In this document: piece by piece, positions 22,640 to 33,086 of the stretch
Position numbering within the stretch: position 1 is the first letter of the stretch
Layout: each line of letters starts with the position of its first letter
Assembly: GCF_954871325.1 (NCBI RefSeq)
Contig: NC_088776.1
Coordinates: 38,674,508-38,738,507, forward strand
Length of the DNA stretch: 64,000 nt
Direction: 5' to 3'
Origin: Gordionus sp. m RMFG-2023
Taxonomy: Eukaryota; Nematomorpha; Gordioida; Chordodea; Parachordodidae
Notes under the pieces: generated by a model
Seen by the model: the letters and a program-made list of their open reading frames with translations, nothing else
Databases searched by the model: none
What the model was told of the DNA's origin: nothing
Position numbers and translations under genes: made by a program

Positions 22640-22830
22640 CTAGAAATTTACTAAGGGGGAACATTGTTAGGTGGGTTTTTACCCATACATTTTATTGAAG
22701 GTTTTCGGGTCCACTTATTGTTGGCCTCTGACTATATTATATTTTATAAAAATAATTTTGAGTTTTCATTCTTTTTTATAAAAATAATTTTATGTAAGAG
22801 AACCAGCAAATTTCTGAAAAAGGGATTTCC
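22640..22830 (+). repeat. Dispersed repeat, copy 2
   Basis: This matches 20885-21060: GTGGGTTTTTACCCATACATTTTATTG, CCACTTATTGTTGGCC and TTTTATAAAAATAATTTTG. The start of this copy has ACTAAGGGGGAAC in place of the long G tract. Confidence 0.65.
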
Positions 22831-23980
22831 CTTTACCCCTTCCCCGCTCCCTTCCCCTATGGCTGCTTGTTTAGAAGGCATTTTGGCCTATATCTGGTGA
22901 AGGCATAGAAATCGAATATTCGATCTTTGTAAATAATTCTAATCGTAACAAATTCGACGTTTTATTATTTTTTGAATAAAACAAATTATTCGGATCAAAA
23001 TTATTTATTGTTTATTGTACAAATTATTTCAATATTTATTGTATTCCAATCGAATAATTAGTATAATTTGATAGAATATTCTAATTGTTCGGAATAATTA
23101 TTATTATGTTCTTTAATAGAGAATAGATTTATTATCTCTATTTATTCATTAAAGTTAAAGGTCATATAGGTACTTTTTAATTGTCATTGAAAGCAGGGTT
23201 GTACCCACGTATCTGATGATATAAGTGATAATAGACTGGGATATATAAATATTTGATAGAATATTTAATATTGAGCGTCACATTTTTGCTATGCGTTGTT
23301 TCTAAAAAAATTTATGGGGGGATTCGCCCCCCTCCATATCCCTCAATTTGCGGGCCTTCGGCCCGCTTTTGTCCGGACTTCGGCCGAGTTTTATATTAAT
23401 ATATTATACTTTTTAAAATTTACTAACTCTAAATAATTATTCTGAATGTCATTTATTATATTTTGCATGCAAAATAAACTAGCATATAAATCATTAAAAT
23501 AATACAAGACATTTCTAAAAATAATTTTTTTTAATTCAAAATCTATTTATTACAGTCAGGGTTTCGAACCGTTTAGTATAACGGTTCGGTTCGTTCCGGT
23601 TTTTAGTTTAAAATTTTATAAAGGTTTTGTTCCATTTCGGTTTTTTAAAAAAAAATCATATCGGTTCGGTTTATAATTTATAACGGTTCTTTTCGGTTTG
23701 TTCCGGTTTTTATAAATTTAATTTTAAAAAAAATTAATCATTAACCATGTATATATTAATTTTAGAGAAAAATCTTTTTAGTTTATAATTTCTTATTTAA
23801 TTTATCCATGATAATCTAATAGATATTTTTATTAAATTTAGGAAATATAAATTAGACAAATTAGTTTTTTTTTATTTTATAAATAAATAAGATAAAAACA
23901 AACATGCGTAAATACAATAATGAATAAAATAATATGTATACTAAACTATTTAGGTTTAAAAAGAGAATTCGAACGGATAA

Positions 23981-24514
23981 CTAAAATATTTTTAATATTT
24001 CAGGATTTAATTTAGTTCTCTGGGCAGAGAGTATAAACTTAAGGCTTGAAAATGCTCTTTCTACGGAGACCTGCGTAACTGAAACTGCTAGCACAGTTAT
24101 AGCTAACTTATAAAGTTCTGGCATACTATTCTTTACATTTTCCCAATAATTCAAAAGATTAGTATCTTTTTCTAATCTCTCTATATTATCAAATGAACGA
24201 ATTATATATTCTATTTCTATACATTTATTATAATTTTCGATGCCCTGAGAATTATTCTTATTAAGACTTTCATGCGACTTTAATAAATCTTCAAAATCAT
24301 CATCTAAATTATCCTTCGAATACGAACACGTAGGCATAGTATTTAGAATTTCAATATTCTGATTATTTAGATTTTGTATCAAGTTCCAAGTTTTACAAAG
24401 ATGTTTTCTGGCGATCTCTCTTTCTTCAAAAGTTAAAAATACATTATATCTAGGGTCGAGATAAATAGCAGAGCAAAAAACTTCATTTTTGAAATTTATT
24501 TCTCGTGCTTTCAT
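23981..24514 (-). pseudogene. hAT transposase, dimerisation part (frame 2), copy 2
   Basis: Identical in protein sequence to copy 1's second frame, including LDPRYN and SVERAFSSLK, and with the same ATGA overlap. Preservation of both frames in both copies reflects recent common origin rather than selection. Confidence 0.9.
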
Positions 24515-25431
24515 CGTAGAAAAATTCTGGCAAATGGAGTGTCTACTTTACTCGTTTGCATGAGACATTTGATCCACGCAGCATAAAAATCGCCCATTGT
24601 CAATTGTTCACTTTGTAAATATTTTGTCAAAACATAAGCTGGATATAAAGCTTTTAATATGTCACTAATTATTTTCCATTCATTCTCTGATAAACATTTT
24701 TCGCGATCGCTTTGGAGCGATATTTCTTGGCAAAAGCTTTTTAACTCTAGTAATCTCTCCAACATTAAATAGATAGAGTTCCATCTTGTGCAACAATCTA
24801 TTAGTGGTTTTTTCAAATTTAATTTTGAGAGAATACCCATTGTTGTCTGATTTCTTATTTTTTTGCAGATGTTTCTTGCTTTATTTATAATGACAATTTC
24901 ATTTGAATTTTTAATGCAATCATTAATTGCTAATTGAAATGTATGTGAAGCACATCTAATACCTATTAATATGGATCTGGCATTTGGTGCAAGATTAATA
25001 TTTTCAATATTAAAAAGTTCTTTATTTTCATCATGAATTATATCATTATTATTTAAATCGTCATTATCTATATCATTATTATTTAAATCATCATTAATTA
25101 AATAATCGTTAAGGTCATCATCTTCATCATCTTCTTCATCGTGTAGTATTAATAGCTTAATTAACTTAATCATATTTGCTGCATTATCGGTGGTTATTGT
25201 GTAAATCTGCTCAATTTTTATTTCATATTCTTTTAGAACATCTAGAATAATTTTTTTAAGATATTCTGATGTGTGTCGTTCTTTAATCACTTTCATGCAT
25301 AGAGTCCTTAATTTTATTTTTCCGTTATTTATAAATTGAATATTGATCCCCAATATGGACCTATCATATCTAGTTGCTATATCTAATTTTAACGAATTAA
25401 GTTTTTGATATACTTCAGGAAAATTAAAATT
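24511..25431 (-). pseudogene. hAT transposase, catalytic part (frame 1), copy 2
   Basis: The amino-acid sequence is the same as in copy 1, with ITTDNAANMIK, CASHTFQLAIND and CTRWNSIYLMLERL in order, the same lack of an N-terminal zinc finger, and the same TGA terminating the frame at 24511-24513. Confidence 0.9.
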
Positions 25432-25633
25432 TTAAATTTAGGTTAATAATTTAAAATTAATTATTTTTAAAACCGTTTTGAACCGGTTTAAACCGGTTCA
25501 AAATATTTATAACGGTTCGGTTCGCTCTTTTAATATTTTCTTCATAACGGTTCGGTTAAGGTTACGGTTCAGAAAATCATAACGGTTCATTCCGGTTTTG
25601 CGGTTCGGTTCGGTTCGAACCCCTGATTACAGT

Positions 25634-26263
25634 ATAAAATATTTTCGATTGTTGATATAAAAAAATTTCCCGTCTAAAGAATTATATATGATAAAAAAAG
25701 GTTAATTAATTCATATACATGCCTCAATTGATAATGGTTTTTGAAAACTATATAATATAATATAATATAAGCAACTTACATTGACAAAAGGTCATGAAAC
25801 TAATATAACTCTCTATTACCATTTTAGACAATGTTTTATAGAATGGACTAATAAGAAAAAATTCATAGACCTTACCAAATCAACAATTCTTGAAGAAGAG
25901 CATATAAACGACCAATCCAAATTATAAAACTCTATGGTGGTTAGAGCTTCCTCTTAGATAACATGATGTAAGCTAGATAAGTAATCGAGATGATATTAAA
26001 TTTTTAAAAGATTATCTTCCATTTTTAATGATATATAAACGACTACACAGTCATTATTGCTTATCTAAAATATGCGATCATATGCTCTCAGCAGCTGTAG
26101 TAATAATCTTACATTACATAGCCACACAAATAATAGATGCTGGTTAATTTGCAGTCTTAGCCATGACACTCACGATGGTAACCCATATCAGAATCTATTC
26201 TGTTAGATAAATTGATAAAACAAAAACATTAAAAACCCTTAGGAGAAATTATGTAAATATATT
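25634..26263. other. Unassigned stretch
   Basis: AT-rich with a TATAATATAATATAA run near 25760. Between 25790 and 26230 the base composition is more balanced than in surrounding filler, but no frame stays open and no family is recognised. Confidence 0.35.
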
Positions 26264-26265
26264 GA

Positions 26266-26856
26266 GGCCTGACAGCGTCTAAATGACAGGATTTTCAGTA
26301 GATGAAACCCCCCCACCCCTCAAAAACCTTTACCTACCTCCCTAAAAAATTCAAACTGCCTTTGGTGGATATGTTTCCCCATTATTATTTCCATCTTTTT
26401 AATTATAATGATAATCTTTTCAGAGAATTTATAAAGGGTAACTTAAATTAATCTACTTATACTACCAACTATCGACATTTTGTAAATATAAAGGATTTAT
26501 TTTTTAGATAATAAATTCAATTAAAACCTATATTATTTACAATTAATTCATTATTATAGCATTATGAGCTTGCTGAAATATCTAAACCTTTTAAATTACA
26601 TTTAAAACGATAGCAGAAAGTTTTATTTGGAAAACAAAGTGTATGATTGTTTGCAATATATAGATTTGGTACATGAATTTTATATTAATACTTCTATAAT
26701 AAATACATTAATTTTTACAGCAATAAATTTTGTCCTATTTCATCTCAAAATTTAATAGATAAGCCCCATTAAAGCCGCCTACCTCCCTACCCCCATCAAA
26801 AAAATAGGATGCAAACTGTTCCTACCCCTCCCGCTCATGTAGACGCTGAAGCCTGA
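26266..26856. mobile_element. Probable MITE with AGCGTCTA ends
   Basis: The left end GCCTGACAGCGTCTAAATGACAGG and the complementary right end CAGGCTTCAGCGTCTACATGAGCG are imperfect inverted copies, each followed inward by a C/G-rich tract (ACCCCCCCACCCC and GGGAGGGGTAGG). The GCGTCTAC word also begins the hAT relic at 18888, suggesting a non-autonomous relative. No clear target duplication. Confidence 0.45.
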
Positions 26857-28240
26857 GTTATTTACACGGCAAAAATGCCATATTAGAAATGAAACATTTT
26901 GTAACTACAAAATAAGAACCAGAGTGATATCATGAAAGCAATTAAGATTTTATATATTATTGTCGCACCATCTCTAGTTAGTATATTATATCTTAAAATA
27001 ATAGTAGTTTATAATAATATTAAAATAATAGTAGTTTATAATAATATTAAAAATATATTCGTATTAAAAATTTAACTCAAATATATATTCCAAAGAAGAA
27101 GAAAATAGCTTCCTAAAAACACGTAAAAAAGAGAAGAAAATATATTTAATTTATTACACCCATTGTGGGATGAACAATGACATAACCTTTTTGGTTAAGG
27201 TATAGTTATTGCAGCATAGTTATGATCAATTTTTTTTATAGAGTTTGAAATTGTAATAGTATTATTCAGATTATTTGTTATCTTTGAAGAATATTTCATA
27301 ATAAATATATATATGAATATTTTATCATCTTTGGAAATAAGATATTATGTTTTTCGACATAAAGGGAACTCATTTAAAAAAATATTAACATTAGTGTAAA
27401 AAGTGATATTTTTTATTTAAAACTTAAAACACTCAATTATAAGGAGATCAAAGTTTTCGGGGACTTAATCCTATATGTTTTACCTCCTAATGACTATGTC
27501 TCATGGGTTAGGAACATAAAATATTTATATTATAATCATACATCCTGAAGAGGAATGGGTATTTTGAAAATGGTAGGTATAGATCCTTCCTTTAAACTTC
27601 GTAGCCCCGTAACAGATGGAATAAAACTATCAATGGTGAAATGATCACCACAATGAAAAACAAATCCTTATCAAATATCAATCATAAATTATTAATATAC
27701 TTGGAAAATATGAGTGGCAAATATCTTCAAATATTGAAATTTTTTTTTAAAATAACATATTAATAACATCAATCTTAATCATAAAATTAGGATAATATAT
27801 ATTTGTTTTTTTAATTCCAAAAAATTAGAAAATATATAACAGCTTTTTACATGAGAATAATTACTTTATAGGTTACCAAAATGGCGTCCCCAGCTGATTT
27901 GTATTGATGTACACTTTTAATGAATGAATCATCAGTCTAGGTATATTATATGTCATTGAGGATGAATAAATACGCTTAATTTTAATATATTGTAAATAAT
28001 TAGATGGCGTTAAATATTTGTAAGCAAATTGTTACTTATATTTATTATCAAAAGCATTTATTAGAAAAATTTTAAAAATATTAACTTTAATATATTATAT
28101 AAGTGTCAGATATGTCTGTAAAAGGTTAATGATGCTTGGTACCATAAGGTACCATCTATCAAATTTGAATTTTGTTCATTTTTCATTTGGATAGGCACTA
28201 CCAAATATATTTATAATATATTTGAAAAATCGTGATTTTT
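26857..28240. other. AT-rich stretch, no gene recognised
   Basis: Contains a two-copy tandem repeat at about 26990-27045 (unit TTAAAATAATAGTAGTTTATAATAATA, roughly 27 bp). A short ATG-initiated frame, ATGGCGTCCCCAGCTGAT, at about 27891 follows a TTTATAG acceptor-like word but stops after eight codons; it is not supported as an exon. Confidence 0.35.
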
Positions 28241-28245
28241 GGAAA

Positions 28246-28329
28246 GCCTCTATGGCCTAGTAGGCAAGAGCTTGGCTTACTTATCCTATGCTCCCGGGTT
28301 CGAATCCCGGGAATGATCATGTTTTTTTT
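28246..28329 (+). ncRNA. tRNA-derived Pol III unit (SINE head or tRNA pseudogene)
   Basis: An A-box TGGCCTAGTAGG (28253-28264) and a B-box GGTTCGAATCC (28297-28307) match the Pol III internal promoter consensus, and the T-arm CCGGG-TTCGAAT-CCCGG is perfect. A run of eight T at 28322-28329 would act as Pol III terminator. The 5' and 3' acceptor strands do not pair and the anticodon stem is poor, so this is not a normal tRNA. A tRNA pseudogene or the head of a SINE fits best. A hAT element was inserted 33 bp downstream. Confidence 0.6.
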
Positions 28330-28746
28330 CTTATTCTAACTTGGTGGTTCCATTCTTGGGGGCAGTGTTGTTAAAATAGCGCGCTACTTTTTCAGTAGCG
28401 GTACCTATAGCGCGCTACTTTTTTTAAAAAATAGCGATAGCGGTAGCTCGCTACTTTCAATTTTACATAATAAATACATCCAAAAATTATTAAAATATAT
28501 TTTTTATAAAATCTAAAATTATAATCCTTTTATTTAATATAATTTTGAAATTTAAATTTATATTTAAAAATATACATTATTGTTATATATTAGATATAAA
28601 CAGTTGTTAAATAGCAATCTGTATTTAATTTATATTTCGCGCATTCATTAAATTATATATTTTTGAAATTCCGTTATTGGTATGTCCTTGCTTTTATCTT
28701 ATTTTTAATTTCATTACATTTTATATTAAGCATTATAAATCTTGAT

Positions 28747-28938
28747 ATGTGTGAGATTGTTGAAGATATTGAAATTTCTTTGGAAAATGAGCAAAATATA
28801 GATGATCCTTTCCCAAAATTCAAGAAATATTTTAACCTTGAAGAAAAAATTAATATTGGATATCGGTTTTGGTGCAAGATGTGCTGCAAAATTATCTCTT
28901 CAAATCATACGAGCAGCTTTAATTTGAAAAAAATATAA
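28747..28938 (+). pseudogene. BED zinc-finger remnant of hAT transposase
   Basis: From the ATG at 28747 the frame reads an acidic leader and then FWCKMCCKIISSNHTSSFNL, a C-x2-C BED-type finger. The expected His after NLKK is replaced (NLKKI) and a stop follows. A GTAATA donor-like word just downstream and a TTTTAG acceptor-like word before 29149 suggest the original gene had an intron here. The equivalent exon of the outer element lies at 37777-38378. Confidence 0.7.
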
Positions 28939-29145
28939 AAGGTAATATATTAAACAAATTTAATATCAATGTGTAGGCTAATCTTTAATTTTTAAAATAA
29001 ATTAAAATCAAAAACCAATCATATTTTTTTTATATATTCATAAATTTTATCTAAATTATTTAAAACATTTTAAAATAGTTATTTCAATCATTTTTATGTA
29101 CTTATCTCCTACATAATTTTTATTCTAAGTATTTTATAATTTTAG

Positions 29146-29463
29146 ACTGTGCACACTTCAAATTGTAAAGAGATTGAAAAATATCTCAAAAGTTTTGGGG
29201 TAATGGAAGAAGATAAACCCACTTCCAAATCAAATTTAATACAAACAAAATTAACCAATTTGGATTCATCAACACCTGGTGTATCCCAAAAATTGGCTGA
29301 CAAAGTCATTATGAACTTTATAATAGATACAGTTCAACCATTATCCTTGGTGGATAATGATTCTTTTATAAAGATGATAAACACTTTTTCTCCACGGACC
29401 AAGATATTTTGCCGGCAGACATTGATGGCAAGAATTTTGGAGAGCTTTAAGGAAATGAAATAA
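29146..29463 (+). pseudogene. hAT transposase remnant, N-terminal to catalytic linker
   Basis: The frame follows TTTTAG and reads through NFIIDTVQPLSLVDNDSF and FCRQTLMARILESF, the conserved linker found in BED-hAT proteins between zinc finger and catalytic domain. Stops separate it from the rest of the catalytic core, of which only fragments (for example TDNGSNFLKAF near 29740) can be read up to 29980. Confidence 0.75.
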
Positions 29464-29983
29464 TCCTTGATATTAAATCTATCAGATGTCTCCTACGTCT
29501 GTACAACGGCAGATTGCTGGACTCACAATAGAAGGTAAAAATGTTTATTTTCTGATTTATAATATGTCATATTTTAGAGCTTATTTAGGAGTAACTGCAC
29601 ATTGGATTTATCCTAAAAATCTTAAACGAAAATCTAGCGTTAGCTCTAAATAGAATAATTGGCTGTCAGACTTATGACATTCTAGCCAATATTATTGCAG
29701 AAATCCATAGGTCTTACAAAATTCAAAACAAGGTTTGTAAGATGATTACGGATAATGGGTCTAATTTCCTGAAGGCCTTCAGGTTTTAAATTTATTATAA
29801 TTTTTTTATAATATGATATAAATAATATAGAATATTTGGGGAAAATAATAATAATAACAATACTAGTAATATTCCTGAATTGAAGATGGAGAACAGGAAG
29901 AGGATGATATAAATTAGATTTCCAAATCTGTATGATGATGATAATGTAATAGCTGCTATCATTCATCCTAGTTTCAAGTTAAA

Positions 29984-30367
29984 TTGGCCATAATTAATTT
30001 GACTGAATCTAAAGGGCAATTTGATAGGCTGACGGTAACGTTAAAAAATGGCATGCCTAACCACGATACTATAGCAAGATCGAAACCGCAGCCTTCCATA
30101 GACGATTTTTTTGAAATAAATAATAATGATAATAATATTATTGAACCTCTAGATGCTTTTTTTAAATCTAAAAATACTAATTTAAATATTTTTGATGATT
30201 TTTTTCATATAAAAAGTTTGTTTATTAAATTTAGTACTGCGTTGCCCTCAAGTGCTAGTGCTGAACGATTATATAGTATGGCAAAGCTTATACTTTCTGA
30301 TCGTCGCTCTAGACTTGGGGATGACAGTACCAAAATGTTATTATTATTAAAGTTCAATAATAAATAA
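29984..30367 (+). pseudogene. hAT transposase remnant, hATC dimerisation region
   Basis: The frame has an acidic, Asn-rich linker and then LPSSASAERLYSMAKLILSD, a typical hATC signature, and ends with LLLLKFN before TAA at 30365-30367. It is the best preserved part of this copy. Confidence 0.85.
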
Positions 30368-30936
30368 ATTATATATATATATGTAACAAATTATAGTCAT
30401 GTTTTTATATCAATATTTTATTTGTGGAAATAAAGTTACGTAAAAAAAAATATTTTAAAAAAAATCAAAGTAGCGTAAAAAGTAGCTAATAGCGCGCTAC
30501 TCATTTGAAAGCGATAGCGGTAGCGATAGCGTGCTACTTTTTTTATAAAATAGCGGTAGCGATAGCGCGCTACTTTTAAAAGTAGCGTTTAAAACACTGC
30601 TTGGGGGGATGATATATAGAAGGCCGAACTCGACCACGTGATTCCGTATTAATATATTAAATAATAAGTGTCTTATTACATTTTAATAAATTTTGGTCGG
30701 TATTTAGCAAATTAGATTGGTATAAAAATATTTCCATACATTCACTTGGTAGTAAGCATCATTAACCTCTGTAAAAGTGGCATTTTACCTAATATTTTAT
30801 AAAAAATTATATATAATAGAGGATTATAAACTATATGTCTACTTACTTTTTTATAAATAAATCTCTTATACTTATTTGGATTTGGACTTTGAATATAATT
30901 TCAGGAAGAGACATGATAATTAAATTTAAAAATCAA

Positions 30937-31174
30937 GATTCTTAACTCGGCTTAAATATTAAATTATTAATTTTCAATTAATAAATGATTATATTTATTT
31001 AATTAGGGTTATATAATAATTTAAATAATAAAAGACAATTAAGCTTCAACTGTTAATGATTTTGAACTCGGTTAAAATATTAAATGATTAATTTTCAATT
31101 AATAAATGATTATATTTTAATTAGGGTTATAATAATTTAAATAATAAAAGTCAATTAAGCTTCAACTGTTAATG
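30937..31174 (+). repeat. Two-copy tandem duplication, unit about 121 bp
   Basis: Unit 1 begins GATTCTTAACTCGG (30937) and unit 2 GATTTTGAACTCGG (31058). Both continue through TTTTCAATTAATAAATGATT and end with AAGCTTCAACTGTTAATG. A few substitutions and small deletions separate them. Confidence 0.85.
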
Positions 31175-31827
31175 CTAAATTAATATTCAATGAGTGATAT
31201 TGTTATATTTTTAACATAGAATTTGATTGCAAACTGACATATAATTTATATGTAATAATCTAATCTAATAATTAAAATAGTATTCATTTAATAAAAATTA
31301 AGATTGTCGTATTAATTTTTTATTAAAATTAAATCTATATATTACTCAATAGAATTATAAAAGAAATTATTCAGAGGGCAATTAAAAACATTTATTTTTG
31401 GCTCAAGGAGATATTAAGGAGCCATTAAAAAAAAAAATTTGCTTCAGGGGGCTTGAGCCCCTGCGAGCCCCCTCCCCAAAGCGATGTCACTGTTTTACAG
31501 CCCTTTATATATGATATTTATTTAATATGTTAATAGGAAATAATTAAAAAAGCAATCATTTATCAAAGTTATCAATTTTAAATTAATCAATCAAAGTATT
31601 AACAAAATTATAAAAGAAACTATTAAGTTAATAGATAATATTATGATGAGAAATAAATAAAATAATAAAAATCAATCGACAAAGTAAAAGAAGGTAAAAA
31701 AATTATTTAAACGTGATATATTAACATATAAAATCAAAAGCTGTATTTTAGTTATTAAAGGATGACAGCATTAGCTCAGTTAGATCTAGAGGGAATTGTG
31801 TAGGAGTCTTGGAGATATAATGGATCA
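31175..31827. other. AT-rich stretch with one GC-rich transposon-end fragment
   Basis: No gene is seen. At 31441-31492 a GC-rich block with GGGGGCTTGAGCCCC ends in GCGATGTCACTG, which read on the other strand (CAGTGACATCGC) looks like a hAT terminus. Its partner was not found. The rest is AT-rich filler. Confidence 0.4.
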
Positions 31828-31955
31828 GGAAGGGAAGGGAAGGGAAGGGAAGGGAAGGGAAGGGAAGGGAAGGGAAGGGAAGGGAAGGGAAGGGAAGGGA
31901 AGGGAAGGGAAGGGAAGGGAAGGAAATGAAATGAAATGAAAGGAAAGGAAAAATC
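31828..31955 (+). repeat. AAGGG pentamer array
   Basis: About nineteen uninterrupted AAGGG units occupy roughly 31828-31923, followed by AAATG and AAAGG variant units to about 31955. The minus-strand frames rich in Ser-Leu-Pro-Phe across it are only translations of the repeat. The purine-only strand can form triplexes or G-quadruplexes. It lies about 340 bp upstream of the RRP15-like gene. Confidence 0.95.
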
Positions 31956-32290
31956 TTGAACAAATTTTATCATCTTTGAATATGTTAGAAATTTTTCACA
32001 ATCCAGATATTAATTTTTTAAGTTGATGGGCTAAAAATATTTGGGCGAAAAAAATCCACCATAATTTGACACGGAACTCTCCTTCGATAATACATTAAAT
32101 AACTTGGATCAATAGTATTACAAATATTCTATTCGATAAAATTTATGTTCTCCTTTATTTACTTAATAATAGCATTCTTATGATAAAAAATATAGCATTG
32201 GAATAGAAGTTAAGCCAATTGTTGTGATTTACTTTGCCTTTCAAATGTATTATATGTCAGATGTCATGTCTAGATGTGTATTTATTTAAC

Positions 32291-32643
32291 ATGATCGCAA
32301 AAGAATCAAGTGTAACATTTAAAAGTAATCACAAGTATAAGAAACGTAGAAAACAATTGCCTTTCAATAATGATTCTTCATCGGATTCAGATGACTATAA
32401 TGAAACAACACAAGCTAAAGTTTTGGCGCCTAAGATTTCCCAAAATGAACGTTGGGCTAATATAATGAAATCAGCCTTAAATAATAAAAAGAGAAAAGAT
32501 AATCATGAAAAAAAGGTAGACAATATAGATGAAGATTTAGGGGACAAAGAAAAGTTGAGCATTAAAAAAAAGCATAAATTACTTCTTTCTACCTGTGGAA
32601 TAAATAAAGAGCTTGACAAGAAAATGGCAAATATAGCCACTAA
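32291..32643 (+). CDS. rrp15: RRP15-like ribosome biogenesis protein, exon 1
   Basis: RRP15 is a nucleolar protein needed for processing of the 27S pre-rRNA and maturation of the large ribosomal subunit. This exon begins at the ATG followed by IAKESSVTFKSNHKYKKRRK; another in-frame ATG lies at 32261. It has a basic segment, an acidic SSSDSDDYNE cluster, then the family core start NERWANIMKSAL and KMANIATK at its end. A GTAATA donor follows at 32644. Joined to exon 2 the sequence continues as GVVNLFNAV, the diagnostic RRP15 motif. The three exons encode 224 residues, slightly shorter than the human protein. A non-coding upstream exon cannot be excluded. Confidence 0.82.
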
Positions 32644-32683
32644 GTAATAATTAGCTTTTCTTATTCTATTTGTTAATTTATAG

Positions 32684-32855
32684 AGGTGTTGTTAATTTAT
32701 TCAATGCTGTTTCACAGCAAAAGAAAATATTTGATGATAAGCTCTCAGATACAAAAGGACTATCTTACAAGGAAGATAAGGTTTTATCCTCAGTTTCACT
32801 TGGTTCATTTTTAGATTTGCTCAAAGATAATGGACCAAAATCAAAAAATAAAAAG
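32684..32855 (+). CDS. rrp15: RRP15-like protein, exon 2
   Basis: The exon follows a 40-bp intron ending TTTATAG and reads GVVNLFNAVSQQKKIFDDKL, then KVLSSVSLGSFLDLLK, the conserved core helices of RRP15. It ends in phase 0 at AAG before GTTTAT. The choice of AG at 32682-32683, not 32684-32685, keeps the frame and the GVV motif. Confidence 0.85.
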
Positions 32856-32936
32856 GTTTATAAATTATTGCTAACAAAAATTTTAAATTTGTGCTCATAT
32901 TAAATTGGGAATATAATATTCATTAAAACAAATTAG

Positions 32937-33086
32937 AATAGCACACTCATGTCACCATTAGAAACAAATAAAATAATTAAAAATGATGAAGATGAGCCTT
33001 CATGGGATGCACTACAAGAAAATTTTTTATTCAATGATAATGATCCAAATCTTGTTGAGACTAAATTTGATGACATATCATATTAA
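32937..33086 (+). CDS. rrp15: RRP15-like protein, exon 3
   Basis: After an 81-bp intron (32856-32936, ending AAATTAG) the frame reads through EDEPSWDALQENFLFND to TAA at 33084-33086. The human protein has GPGWTILRDDFMM at this place, so the W-x-x-L-x-x-x-F pattern confirms the C-terminal part. The acidic tail found in vertebrates is short here. Confidence 0.8.
   Translation, partial: NSTLMSPLETNKIIKNDEDEPSWDALQENFLFNDNDPNLVETKFDDISY

Larger units (their letters stand above)
20176..23290. other. AT-rich region with dispersed repeats, no gene recognised
   Basis: Apart from the G tract and the repeat pair listed separately, no coding sequence is supported. Short open frames near 22324-22900 have no recognisable motifs, and the second lies in repeat copy 2. 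Fragments at 23290-23395 (GGGGGGATTCGCCCCCC, then GCGGGCCTTCGGCCCGC) resemble the GC-rich right end of the hAT at 2586-4591. Confidence 0.4.
23557..25625 (-). mobile_element. hAT transposon copy 2, inverted relative to copy 1
   Basis: This is a 2069-bp element nearly identical to 15299-17371 but on the opposite strand. The flanks are a different perfect 8-bp duplication, ATTACAGT (23549-23556 and 25626-25633), so it is an independent insertion and not a segmental duplication. It differs from copy 1 by a few bases in A/T tracts of the 3' subterminal part (424 versus 428 bp after the second frame). Inverted near-identical copies 6.2 kb apart could recombine and invert the segment between them. 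Confidence 0.95.
28363..30599 (+). mobile_element. hAT transposon with TAGCGCGCTAC subterminal repeats
   Basis: This is a 2237-bp element starting CAGTGTTGTTAAAATAGCG and ending CGTTTAAAACACTG, flanked by a perfect 8-bp duplication CTTGGGGG (28355-28362 and 30600-30607). Both ends carry several alternating AGCGATAGCGGTAGC and TAGCGCGCTAC words. It contains three decayed coding segments in the correct order for a BED-type hAT transposase. The same family provides the outer element at 37039-50767. Confidence 0.93.

Noticed and set aside
27885-27920. Possible short first exon, ATGGCGTCCCCAGCTGAT after an AG
   Set aside because: Stops after eight codons, no convincing donor, and no downstream exon recognised.
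28246-28317. Functional tRNA gene
   Set aside because: Promoter boxes and T arm fit, but acceptor strands do not pair and the anticodon stem is poor.
31748-31973. Minus-strand Ser/Leu/Pro/Phe-repeat frames
   Set aside because: Direct translation of the AAGGG pentamer array; not a protein gene.
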